Positions 12,621 to 23,810 of a stretch of DNA of 64,000 bases are shown here, piece by piece. The notes beneath the pieces are model-generated. The model was not told the origin of the DNA. It worked only from the letters and a program-made list of their open reading frames with translations, and made no database searches. The DNA is from Cordilura impudica (taxonomy: Eukaryota > Arthropoda > Insecta > Diptera > Scathophagidae): positions 165,202,461 to 165,266,460 of the forward strand of contig OY821521.1 in the NCBI GenBank assembly GCA_963682025.1, given 5' to 3'. Within the stretch, counting starts at the first letter, position 1. The number at the start of each line of letters is the position of its first letter. Both the position numbers and the translations under genes were made by a program.

Positions 12621-13755
12621 TTGAAAACTGAACACTTGTGAACACAGTGTAATATATTCATCTATGGTAGCCTTCCTTTAATCGAGAACTTAGAACTATT
12701 CTAAAGCTGAAAATGTTTCTTTTTAGCCACTCCTTTTTTCCTGATTGGGTTTTTATAATGTCTACGTTATTTAAAACCTGGTTAGTTTTCCTTTGTATGT
12801 ATTTAGATTTAGAAAACCAAGCCTAATAATTCAAATGTCCTTAACATTAAACTAACTAGGTTGTTGTTGTTTATTTCAACTATTTTCCTTTACACTTTCC
12901 GAACAAACTAAATAAATACATTTGGCGTGTCATATTTCATTAGCACAAATTTGTGTGTTATTGGTGGATTTAATGAATAGATTTGCTTTTTAAGTAGGTG
13001 ACACATTCAGAAAGATTTCTTTTTGATAATGATGTATAATAGAAAGATGTTAGAAAAATGAATTACTTTGTAGAAAAGAGAATTCTATAAAGAAAATGTG
13101 TACTCAAAAAAAAAAAAAAGAATTTCTAATGAAGTTAATTCCTCTTCATGAACTTTTGAATGAAACATGTGCATAAAAAAATCCATGGAATTTGAAATTT
13201 GCTTATTTAAAAAGGATACAAAAATGAAAGTTAGTGATACGGAACTATAATATTCCGACAAGTGTAAATGTAAAAAATTAAACGTTTTTAAATTACTGAA
13301 AATAACATAATAATAATCCTCATACTCATGCTCAACCAATTTCACTGCATGGAAATTAATGGTTTCAAATTACACAAAATTATACGCCTTTTTCTTTTTA
13401 ACTCTTTTCACGCCCTTGAATTTTCTTTATAATTTTATAGTTGATGTCTTTTTTTTTGTAATCAATTTTACTCATTAAATGGCTATTTCACTAAAAACTA
13501 CAACAATAAAGGTATTGAAATTGTTTGTCATCATTGTCATACCGACAGCATACAGCTATATTGTTCTGAAAGTTTATGAAACACACAATGAAAAGCAGTT
13601 ACGCACAATTTTATACATGTTTACACTCAAACAAATATTATACTATTGAAAAAAAAAAAACTTTATAAAAAGACGAAAAAATCAACATAGACTAATTTTG
13701 GGTCGAATAACACGCATATGAAGTCAAAAATTTGATATTTTGCTTCCCTTTCATT
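12621..13755. other. Non-repetitive AT-rich DNA
   Basis: No repeat unit, terminus or convincing ORF. The 86-residue minus ORF at 13085-13345 is low in complexity and matches nothing I recognise. Confidence 0.4.
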
Positions 13756-14029
13756 TTATGGGTCAATATACTGAAGCCGCCTTGAGGCGGTTCTGCGCAA
13801 ATCAAAATAAATTTATTTTTTATTTTTTTAATGATTTTTTTATTATTTATTTAAATAAAGTCCATTATTTCAATTCTAAACAAAAAACAAGGGTAATTAA
13901 AATAGATAATGCTTTAAATATATTATTAAAAAAAATCCATAAAAAATATTTCGTAAAAAGAAGTATGAAATATTTAGTTTTTCGGTGGTGAAAATCAAAA
14001 AAACAAAATTTTATTGTTGAGTTACACAG

Positions 14030-16249
14030 ATTTAGCTTACACTTTTTATAAAATGCTTGTGTTTCTGACTTTCAGTTTGGCATTATGCAGAAATTTTTTC
14101 CAGCTCGGTTCAGAAAAACACACCAGTGACCAATTTCATCATAACGCACTTCTTCAGTGGGCGTATACTGTCTGTTCTGTCTCTTCTTTGGTGTTGCCGA
14201 TGAACTTGATGGTCGCCCAACTTTGCGCACCTTTTTTGCAGTCTGAGTCACACATAGCGATTCGGCCACCTCTGTTCTTAAATCAGGAAGAGGAACTTTC
14301 CCCACATCCTTATGGATTCGATGATATAAAATATATGCGTTCACAATCGCTAAATCAAGCAAAAGGAAAAAAAATTCTGATGGTCTATTTTCTTGTTTTC
14401 ATTTTAATGTGATAACGACCAATGAGACCATCCATTCAGTCAATCCCACCCATATGACGATTGTACTCATGGATTATAGTAGGACACTCGATTTCGATTT
14501 TTTTTTTCGTATTTCGATCCCAAAGACATTTTTACCCGGTTGAGTCTTGTTGTTTTAAGAAAGAAAAGGCTAAACTCCAACATAGGCCGATAGCATTCGA
14601 ACATTTTTCGTATCACACCACATAACGTTGGCTATGTTGACACCATAAGCCGATCCCACATATTCGAATATCCCCGCTCAACCCTTCGTGCTGATAGATT
14701 GGCATCAGTAGAAAATTTACATGATGGGAGACGATTGACACGCAACGTTCCTAGGCTATATATGCCACGAATTTTAAGGTATATATATTGATGTGTAAAA
14801 ATTATCGAAGTATGGAATGTGATTAACATTTTCGGGTACAATTTTCGACAAACGAACTACGACATTTGCTGCTGCTCCTAGATCAGGGAAATTGTTGGGA
14901 ACTACATTATCGCCAGCTCCTGAAAATACTTCAAGAGAGTAATAAAAACCGCTAGAATCACAAACTACAAACAATTTTGTACCCCATTTATGAGGCTTAG
15001 CAGGCGTATACTGCCGGGTTGGATTGCCTCCCATTTTAGTAGAGCATATTTGCTCATCGACACATAATCTTTGCAGCATTGGAACTTTAGAAAACCGTTC
15101 ATTAACATGTTCAATGAGTGGCCTGACTTTATACAAACGATCATAGCCTGATTCGTTTCTTGGAATCTCGGACGCATTATTATTAAAACTAGCAGATTCC
15201 AGCCCTCGAAATTCGAGTGCAATTTTTAGGCAACTTTATTTTTAAACTTAGCAAATTCACAAACCAACACTTTTTTGGTTTATTATTATTGTGAATGAAG
15301 ATAACAAACTCATTAACAAACACATTAACAAATTTAATAAACACACACATAACATATGTGTAATTTTATGTATGTGTTAGTAGCAACTTTAAATGCAATT
15401 TACTCAAAATCGAGGACAAAATTTAAAAATCTGTAAATCTGGAAAACAGCTAAAAAGAAATACCTTTAAAATAATATACGTTCGGTCAAAATCGGGATAA
15501 AACGGTAGCACAAAACATCGGTCACAAGAGATCGCCTAGCCTATTAATATTATAGATGTAAAGCTCTTCGAAGACTTTCAAATCGTTTATTAGGCATTAC
15601 ATTACGAATAGGCTCGAATGAATGTCTGGACCAAACGATCGGACATTTGGGTATCGATATACGGACATATATATTAAGATGCCTACAAATTTCATCATTT
15701 CAGTTGCATCTGTAATAAACGATGTCTGAATGTCTTTTTGACGACAATAGAGATTCATTTGACCAGCAAGATGGTTTAAGAATGTATCATTCACAAAGTA
15801 GTGAAAACATTCAAAAGGTGTCTTCAAATTATTAATGTCTTCCGGTAATTCTCTATTGCCACAAAAAGCCACTTCATTAAGATATATTTTTGAAGAGAAC
15901 CTTTTCTCCATAAAATCGATTTGAACTTTTTTGAATTATTTTTAATGTCTAATATATTGCCAGTAAAAACCCCTGACGTACACACGCCATTACCTCCAAT
16001 TTCTAGAACTGAAGCCGGTGGCGCTATATCTTCAATGGCTTTATTGCCCGAACTGCAGCTTTCGATATTCAAAATGTCGGGCAAATCATGTTCTGTAGGA
16101 CCTGCATCTCCAACATCGTTTACGAAATTCTCATTGTCTTCACTATCACTGCTCTCAGTGCTACTGGTATCGGCATCGCTAAGCAAATCATTCATCATAT
16201 TAGATATTTCCTCACCTGTTAGATGAGACATTTTGTATTTTCGCGACAT
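14030..16249 (-). pseudogene. piggyBac-like transposase, frameshifted and split
   Basis: The gene starts at the ATG at 16249 (MSRKYKMSHLTGEEI), followed by an acidic Asp/Ser/Glu-rich N-terminal region typical of piggyBac transposases. A frameshift near 15905 moves reading to EKRFSSKIYLNEVAF, then TPFECFHYFVNDTFLNHLA and MKFVGILIYMSVYRYPNVRS. Another frame break near 15600 precedes NKRFESLRRALH. The Helitron interrupts here, and reading resumes with FNNNASEIPRNESGYDRLYKVRPLIEH. The catalytic core is visible: VDEQ (Asp codon 15056-15058), RQYTPAKPHKWGTKLFVVCD, and YFDNFYTS (Asp codon 14804-14806). GTLRVNRLPSC, a WCDTKNVRML strand and the C-terminal DLAIVNAYILYHRIHKD follow after more breaks. 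The element excises and inserts by a DDD transposase mechanism; this copy is inactive. Confidence 0.82.
15189..15556 (-). mobile_element. Short non-autonomous Helitron, copy 2, inside the piggyBac gene
   Basis: The minus strand reads TCTATAATATTAATAGGCTA from 15556 to GAATCTGCTAG at 15189, with A before and T after. Removing it joins codons as GCT TTA CAT TTT AAT (A-L-H-F-N), which is exactly what the piggyBac family has at this position. The empty site is therefore known to the base, with no target-site duplication, as expected for a Helitron. Confidence 0.9.
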
Positions 16250-16891
16250 ATCTTAAATTAAAATATTGGTAAAAAAAAAAGAATATCAAAATTTCATTAC
16301 AGTTGGCAAAAGCTTACAGCTGAACAACAGCTCAGAGAGTGATTTTTATTTTCGTTTTTTATTTTCGTTTATTTATATTTTTAAATAACCCCTGAAGATG
16401 GTCAACAACGTTGACTGAAATATTGGGAGAATAAAAAGGAAAAAATTTTAAAAACAAATATATGTTTATATTTTTTATTTAAAAAATTTTTTTAACTCAT
16501 GACCTAATGCCGAACAAAATCAACAAATTACGAAACTAAAGGTCAACTATTCACAACTTTAATCAGTTGGAAAGAATATATTTGTGTTTTACTGGTACAG
16601 GTGATCATAAATTCTTTGGTAAAATAATTTTTGACGTCCTTATATTGTAATTAATTTTTTAACTTTAACACTTTATTTTAAAAACCAACATGTTTTGCAG
16701 AGTTAATTGAGGGATTTGGATACATAAAAAGGTTTTCAACCCAGATTATACCCGGAAGGTATTTCAGGCATATACAAGCCATCTAATCCGTAAAAACTAA
16801 AATATTATTGTTTGATGAAGCCATAAAAAAAAAATAACTCTAAATGCGCAGTCCCGCCTGTAGACGGTTTTATAAACACTGGCTCAATTAA

Positions 16892-17235
16892 CTTTACAAA
16901 TTATTCTTTACGTTTATTTTTATTTTATTTGACGAAAAATATAATAAACTACTTATGAATAATTTTTTTTTGCAAGCGATAGCACTGTATTTTATATTTT
17001 AAGTTATTTTCTAAAAACACATGTTTTAAAATAAATAATTAATTCTTCACTTTTTCACTAATATATGAATTTGTTCTCTTGTAGCTGCCAAACAAAAAGA
17101 GAGAAAGCAATAAAACATAAGAAGAAAGTTTATAACGGAATATTAGCTACAAACAATTTTGCATTTTGAATTATTAGCTTCTTTGTTATGACGAAACGCG
17201 TTAAGTCCGTTTAGAGGCGGTTTGGTGCATTATAC
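16892..17235. other. AT-rich spacer with a third piggyBac-type repeat
   Basis: Mostly featureless, but at 17207-17229 the plus strand reads CCGTTTAGAGGCGGTTTGGT. This resembles the inner inverted repeats of the piggyBac element (CCGCCTTGAGGCGGTTCTGC). It sits just before the minisatellite begins. Confidence 0.45.
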
Positions 17236-18620
17236 TTTTTTAAGGAAAGGTGTATTTTTAAGAAAAGGTACTTTTTTAAGAAAGGGTACTTTTTAAGAAA
17301 AGGTTCTTTTTTAAGAAAAGGTACTTGTTTAAGAAAAGGTACTTTTTTAAGAAAAAATACTTTTTGAAGAAAAGTTACTTTTTTAAGAAAAGGTGTTTTT
17401 TTTAAGAAAAGGTACTTTTTGAAGAAAAGGTACTTTTTGAAGAAAAGTTACTTTTTTAAGAAAATGTACTCTTTTAAGAAATGGTACTTTTGAAGAAAAG
17501 GTAATTTTTTAAGAAAAAGCACTTTTTTAAGAAAAGGTACTTTTTTAAAGAAAGTACTTTTTAAGAAAATGTGCTATTTAAGAAAAGGTATTTTTTTTAG
17601 AAAAAAATTTGTAAGAAAATGTACTTTTCAGGAAAAGGTACTTTCCAATAAGAGGTACTTTTTTAAAAAAAAGTACTTTTTTAAGAAAAGGTTTTTTTTT
17701 TATAAATTAAAGGTCCTTTTTTATGAAAGATACTTTTCTAGAAGAGGTACCTTTTTAAAGAAAATAGAGCCTTTTTTAGAAAAGGCACTTTTTTAGAAAG
17801 GGTACTTTTATAAGAAAAGGTACTTCTACAAGAAAAGGTACTTTTCTCAGAAAAGTTACTTTTATATGAAAAGATGCTTACTTAAGAGAAGGAACTTTTT
17901 TAAGAGGAAGTACTTTTTTCAGAAAAGGCAATTTTTTTAAAGAAAGGATCTTTTTTAAGAAAAGGTCCTTCTGAAGAAAAGGTACTTTTGAAGAAAAGGT
18001 ACTTTTGAAGAAAAGGACTTTTGAAGAAAAGGTACTTTTGAAGAAAAGGTACTTTTGAAGAAAAGGTACTTTTTTGAGAAAAGGTAATTTTTAAGAAAAT
18101 ATATTTTTTTTGAAAGTTGTTTTTTTATTAAAAGGTACTTTTTTGAGAAAAGATACTTTGTAAGGAAAAAAAAGTCCTTTTTTAAGGAAATAACTTACTT
18201 GTTTAAGAAATGGTACTTTCTAACAATAGCTACTTTTTAAGAGAAGGTATTTTCTAAATAAAGGTACTTTCTTATGAAAGGTATTTTATTTAGAAGAGGT
18301 ACCGTTTTAAAGAAAAGAGAGTACTTTTGTAAGAAATGGAACTTTTTAAAGAAAAGTTACTTTATTTAGAAAATGTAAATTTTTAAGAAATTGTACTTTT
18401 TTAAGAAAAGATTCATTTTTTAGAAAATGTGCCTTTTTAAGCAATCATACTCTTTATGAGAAAATGTAAATTTTTCAGAAAAGATTCTTGTTGAAAATAA
18501 GTAATTTTTGAAGATAAGGTACTTTTTTAAGTAACAGTACTTCTTCTTTTTTTAAGAAAAGCTTTTCTGAAGAAACGTTATATTTTAGGAAAAGGCACTT
18601 TTTAAGAAAACTTATTTTCA
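17236..18620 (+). repeat. Minisatellite, about 17 bp unit, plus orientation
   Basis: About 1.4 kb of AAGAAAAGGTACTTTTT units in the orientation opposite to the 3240-4720 array. A regular sub-block of AAGAAAAGGTACTTTTG lies around 17975-18070. Each unit is a partial palindrome around GTAC. The ORF at 17569-17796 is a translation of the repeat. Confidence 0.92.
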
Positions 18621-19526
18621 TAATTAATTAATTATTTTGTAAAATTTCTTCTAAAATTTCTTTTAAAAATACATTTCTGCTGTCTCTTTTAACAAAATTT
18701 CGGTAAGTTCGAATTCAGTTGGTTTTTTTTAATGCCTCTGTAAATTTAAGTGTAGATTTTCCCTTAGCAAACACACTCTTTTGAACAATCACATTCATAC
18801 AATTAATTTGCTCCTCCATGTGGCAACACATTTACACTTATCATGACAAACTGTAATTAGGGCTTCATACACATATACAATGCATTCATACAACAATGTT
18901 CCTCTCACACACACTTTTGTTTTTGTTGCTATTATTATTTGTGAAATGTAAAATGATGAAAGAGAGCAAGCATGAACAATGAAGTAAATAATGACTCATT
19001 GTTATAAAATAGAAAATAAAAAATTACATACACATACACTTTCATAGACTTTTAAAAGGGAAACGGATGTTTTATAAAACTTCCGTATGATTTTAATGAT
19101 TTTGGACTAAAATGATGTTTATTGAATTGTTAAATTTTTAATACTTAATTTGAATATTTATGTATTTATATTAAATTCTGAGACATGCACCAAGTGAAGG
19201 AAAGCATACAGCTGGTTTTAATGTATGACCTACTAAATATTCCTTTCGGACAAAGAATCCTTTATGGGATTATATAAAACGACAAAAAGGAAAGAAACTA
19301 TGAATAGTCAACATAAAAATATTTTTCATATTTTTAGAAGAACGGAAATATTATACTGCGTTACACACTCGAAATGCAATTTTTTTTTACACTATGTTTC
19401 CTTTTCCTTTTAACGATATAACATGTTGTAAAAGTTTTTGCTACAACTATTTTTAAACATTTTTCAGCTAGATAATAGAATGCTCAAACAATTTGAAAAT
19501 AGATATAAAAAACTATATTCATATAC

Positions 19527-19579
<53 letters not shown>

Positions 19580-20688
19580 TTCAGTGTACGATTTGTTTAT
19601 ATTTCAAGCGATTGGCAAGATAAAATTAGATTTCTTTTCTTCTTAGAATGAACATGTAGCTGAAATAATTGAAATTTTATATTATAAACAAAAGGATAAT
19701 AAATTATTTGTCTTGTACCATAGCATTTTATGGCGGAGTGATAACAATGATATAAGAAAGGGACAAAATGGGAATTTATATAAAAAATTTAAAGAAATTT
19801 AAGTAGTGTAGGAAATAACATTTGCAAGAGTTATTGAAAGAAAATCTTTGAATGCTCAATTATTATAAATTGTGCCAATTTTTGGCTTAACGGCATGTTT
19901 TTATAAAATTTAAATATAATTGCACCAGTTGTAATGAGAAGAATTTTTAAATTAAATGGTATAATTTAATAATTAATTTAACAGTATATAAAAGTAATTA
20001 ATTAGGAATATAAAAATATTATTTAAAAAAAAAACATTAAAATTTTGAGGTGAGAAAATTATTAAAAAAAATTTTTTAAAAAAATAATGTGAAAAATTAA
20101 TAATAAATTATTGAGGTGAATAAAATTATTATATTTATATACTGAAAATATTTTCGCTTATCATTGACTCACTGACTGATTCTGTAACGCTATACACGCG
20201 TTTTTTATTGGTGATATATTCGGTTAGTTCTAGTATTTAAGATATGGTTCATAAACGCGATTAAACAAAGTAAATGTGTTTTACACTCGATACAGCAAAA
20301 TATTATCACATACTTTAGGGTGCTTTAGATCTATTTTGAACTCTTGATTTAATATCTTTTTAATAACACACTGTTACAAAAAAACACTTCTTGCCACAAT
20401 TTGAAACACGACCTAGTGAGGGCTGTAGGCTTAGATAAGGACATACAAAACCCGTCTTCAAAGATTTTGAAACACCCTCAAAATTTGTAATTTTTCAAAT
20501 TGAGTAATTGGTATTTAAAACCTATTTTTTTGTATAGTGTTGTAAAGAAAATTTTATATAGAAAAAAAGAGATATCACATTTTAGAATTGGTTTGTATTT
20601 AAAAAAAGTTATTAAACTTTTTGTAAAGTATAAACTTTGAGATTGCTGACTTTTATTTTGGTAAGCCACTTGTAAATTAAAAACTATA
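18621..20688. other. Mostly unique AT-rich DNA
   Basis: No coding region or transposon ends recognised. It contains an (AT)n microsatellite at 19521-19576 and very A-rich sequence at 19930-20130. Confidence 0.45.
19521..19576. repeat. (AT)n microsatellite
   Basis: A run of alternating TA of roughly 45 bases preceded by two ATACAT units. The Y/I/T-rich ORF across it is spurious. Confidence 0.95.
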
Positions 20689-21979
20689 AAGGGTTTTTCA
20701 ACAGGGACGCTATAAAAGTAGAAAGACAGGAACAGCAAACGACGCCATATTTCTTGCCGCTCTTTTGACATTTCTCTTCAGTAAGGTTTGCCATTTCATG
20801 ATGGAAAGATATACGAGCCAACAACGAGTCGAAATTATTAAAATTTACTATCGAAATTCGGAGTCAGTGGCCTCAACGTTAAGAGCGCTACGTCCAATTT
20901 ATGGTCGTCATAATCGTCCTAGCAGATCAACAAATGAGCGTCTAGTAGAAAAATTTGAATCCACAGGCACAGTACAAAATGTTCCCGTGCCAGTGAGACA
21001 AAGAAGTGCCCGTAGTGTCGAGAATATTGCTGCCGCTGAGGCTTCAGTTGAAAGCCCAAATGTGTCTCTCACACGTCGTTCTCAAGCGTTGGGCATCTCT
21101 GTGACGTCGTTGTGGCGAATTCTGCGAAAAGTTATTGGCCTACATCATTACAAGATCAAATTGACTCAAGAACTGAAGCCGCTTGATCACCAGAAGCGTC
21201 GTATGTTCGTGAATTGGGCTGAGCAACAACTTGAAAATGATTCGGATTTTCATCGAAAAATCATCTTCAGCGATGAGGCTCATTTCTGGCTGAATAGCTT
21301 CGTCAATAAACAAAATATGCATTATTGGTCAGACAGCAATCCACACGTACTCCATGAGTCATCATTGCATCCCGAACAAAGTTACGGTTTGGTGCCGTTT
21401 ATGGGCCGGCGGCGTCATTGGGCCGTACTTCTTCCTGATGATCAAGACCGGCACATTACTGTGAATGGGAATCGCTACACTTCAATGATAACCGAATATT
21501 TTTGGCGCCAATTGGATGATATGAACTTGGAGGATATGTGGTTCCAACAAGACGGCGCCACAAGCCACACAGCGAATGTCATAATCAATTTATTGGAAAC
21601 CAAGTTTGGAGAACGTGTTATCTCACGGAATGGTCCAGTCGATTGGCCGCCTCGGTTTGACGCCGTTGGACTATTTCCTGTGGGGCTACGTCAAGTCTAT
21701 GGTCTATGCCAACAAGCCAGCGACGATTGATGAACTTCGTACGAATATCGAACGTAAAATTGCAGCAGTATCGGCCGATTTATGCTTGAAAACCGTCGAA
21801 AATTGGGTTCAGCGTCTGGACTTATGCAAGCGTGCCCGTGGTGGCCATGCAAAAGAGATCGATTTCCATACATAATGCCATCGAAAGTACTTTCACAGGA
21901 ATAAAGAATTTCATTGATATCCAAATCCGTTTTTGTTCTATTTAAAAAAACTTTTGTAGCGCTCTTATTGAAAAACCTT
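20689..21979 (+). mobile_element. IS630-Tc1-mariner element with TIRs
   Basis: Left end AAGGGTTTTTCAACAGGGAC matches the reverse complement of the right end, AAGGTTTTTCAATAAGAGC. Both continue with CGCTAYAAAAGT, giving TIRs of about 30 bp. The element is flanked by TA on both sides (20687-20688 and 21980-21981), the target used by this superfamily. Length is about 1.29 kb, and the transposase fills most of it. Confidence 0.88.
20801..21875 (+). pseudogene. Tc1/mariner-superfamily transposase, decayed
   Basis: MERYTSQQRVEIIKIYY opens a helix-turn-helix N-terminal half. The start at 20801 is chosen because this family begins ME-x-T-x-x-QR. Then come LTQELKPLDHQKRRMFVNWA and the first catalytic Asp in IIFSDEAHF (about residue 158), and the second in WFQQDGATSHTA (about residue 251). 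About 20 codons around 21379-21440 are out of frame: the other frame reads VTVWCRLWAGGVIGPYFF, the family sequence, and the original frame is restored after it. Near 21655 a second lesion of about 8 bp fuses WPPR to the following sequence and deletes the family's SCD, including the third acidic residue. The C-terminus continues in another frame as LTPLDYFLWGYVKSMVYANK to KEIDFHT and stops at 21875. The protein cannot be active. Confidence 0.88.
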
Positions 21980-22019
21980 TACAAATAGCTTAACCTAAGT
22001 TAACATGTTATAGTTAAAA

Positions 22020-22650
22020 ATAATTTATAGTCCTCTTACGTTTGTTCAACAAACCATCTGTTGCTCGTTTGAGAGATCAGCAATAATTTGCCAGCATCCT
22101 TATGTGTATCTTTCCATCGAAACGCTTTTTCATTTATAAAATTTCTTGGTGAAATCATTCTCCCTGCTCGTCACTGAATTGACCAAGGTTTTCGGGAAAA
22201 AAATTAAATTTTTATGAACGATTCGACATCGCATTTAAGCATAAGATTCAAGGAATTCATTTAGCACTTCAACGTAGTTAGGACTTTTTTTGTTTCCCAA
22301 AAAGTTTTGACATCAGAAAACAACACTATTCCATGCTCTCTTTTCTATCTCATTTAGCTTCTTACAAAAATTTTCATCAAGCATAATTTGCGGTCCAATA
22401 AAAAATACCTAAAGGGTAACAATAAGATCACTTATTGTCGGAAAATAGATTTCAAATACAAAAAAGCATCGCCTTCTACATCCAACCGCTTTACAAACTG
22501 TTTCATATAGCCCAAACTAAGATGCAGTGGCAGTAAAATGATTTTATTTGAGTGCGCAAGAGGAATATCCTGAACGTTTTTTTTTGCCTATTTTAAAATA
22601 CATCCTTGCAGGCCAAGTTTTACGCCTGTATTGGTTATGGCTACGACTGT
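22020..22650 (-). pseudogene. WDSR/SDEQ family protein, copy A, C-terminal part
   Basis: Minus-strand reading from 22650 gives QYRRKTWPARMYFKIGKK, then LAHSNKIILLPLHLSLGYMK and QFVKRLDVEGDAFLYL. Further on, in other frames, come a GPQI-like stretch, FFPENLGQFSDEQGE and MKKRFDGKIH. This matches the middle and C-terminal parts of the family copy at 37137-38095 (PTLHIILG, FVKALDKGG, GPQIRKL, LGAVSDEQ). Several stops and frameshifts are present. It continues the N-terminal part at 30372-30890, displaced by a retrotransposon inserted at the WDSR motif. I know similar proteins from arthropod genomes only as uncharacterised; a transposon origin is possible but not shown. Confidence 0.65.
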
Positions 22651-23169
22651 ATTTTAAATTTATTTATTAAATTTGATTTTCCATTACAACAGGACACAGT
22701 ATCATATAAATTACAGTAATGGAATCAGATAAGTTATTCATTACATTTAACATCAGTAGCTCTTAATCTAAATTTAAAATATTATAAATTACGGTTGAAA
22801 AACATTAAAAAATCAAATAAAATCAATTAAAGTATTGATATAGAAATTTTCTAAACCCATGCGTTGCATGTATTTTGCATAACATTAGAAAGTTAGTTCC
22901 AGAGACGAATAGTTAGAATAAAAAATTGACATTCAGAGGCATGGTCCCGGTATTTAAATCGAATTATTCGATTTCCTCTGGAAGATCTTGCGAACGTTAA
23001 TCGTTCAAAAATATATTTTGGAGCCTTGTTATAATAATTTTATGTAGGAATATATTGTTTTTGAATTTAATATAGTTGTGAAAAGACATGTGTAAGATAT
23101 GACACGAGTATTGGGATACATGATCAAATTTTCTTAATCCAAAGATATAGCGAATAATGTTATTGAAAT

Positions 23170-23787
23170 TTAAAGTAAGTTTACTGTTATCCCTGTGAAA
23201 ACCTCAGATGCATATAGTAATTTTGGTAAAATATATGTTTTAGCAAGTAGCAATCTTATTTTAGGTGGAGTAAAGTTCTGTGGTAACCATAAGCTTCTTA
23301 ACATACTATAAATTCTGCCACAGGATTGATAAATATGATCTGATCGAGTCAGAGTTCCATTAAACGCAACACCGAGATTTTTTACAGAGTCCACGAGTCA
23401 ATTTTAGAACCCCCCAAGGAAGACATTTATCTAATTCTCCAAATACATCACTTTCTTCTTTATTATAATACACTTAGACTTATTTGGATTAAGTCGTAGG
23501 CCATTTGCCGTTGCCCAATTTAGAATTCGTTTGAGATCATAATTTAGTTCTTGAGTTTTGGAAATAATTGAATCTTTGGTACTATTTAAATATAGCTGAA
23601 TGTCATCAGCGTACATCTGAATCTTAGAGAATTTAGTTGTGGTCCAAGGATCGAGCCCTATGGTACCCCTCTTATAACTTGCAGTGAGTTTTAGATGGAG
23701 CTACCATTAGCAACAGATTGGAATCTGTTTATGAGATATAACGACATGAGTCTAACTGCTAATGCAGAAAAGTTAAAAAACTTCTTC
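23170..23787 (-). pseudogene. 3' half of the same reverse transcriptase
   Basis: The minus strand continues the RT on the other side of the hAT insertion. MYADDIQLYLNSTKDS holds the YADD catalytic box (about 23600-23616). TQELNYDLKRILNWATANGL and RLNPNKSKCIII follow. After a frame break come KNLGVAFNGTLTRSDHIYQS and LLLAKTYILPKLLYASEVF (thumb/connection). This order and spacing match the region after palm A in non-LTR reverse transcriptases. The clade is unresolved. Confidence 0.82.
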
Positions 23788-23810
23788 AGTTTGAGCAGGC
23801 GCGGATCCAG

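Larger units (their letters stand above)
13756..16891 (-). mobile_element. piggyBac-like element, split by a Helitron
   Basis: The ends carry related inverted repeats. On the plus strand the left end has CCGCCTTGAGGCGGTTCTGC (13778-13797). The minus strand of the right end has CCGTCTACAGGCGGGACTGC (about 16848-16867). Outside these the ends read TTATGGGTC (13756) and TTAATTGAGCC (minus, from 16891), consistent with insertion at TTAA, the piggyBac target, with one base decayed on the left. Each inverted repeat contains its own small palindrome (CCGCCTTGAGGCGG). The minus-strand transposase fills the interior. A 368 bp Helitron lies within it at 15189-15556. Confidence 0.75.

Noticed and set aside
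14014..14412. 132-residue plus ORF
   Set aside because: Antisense shadow of the C-terminal part of the minus-strand piggyBac transposase (DLAIVNAYILYH is the real reading).
15921..16226. 101-residue Ser-rich plus ORF
   Set aside because: Antisense shadow of the acidic N-terminus of the same transposase.
19438..19623. Plus ORF with YIYIYI
   Set aside because: Reads through the (AT)n microsatellite.
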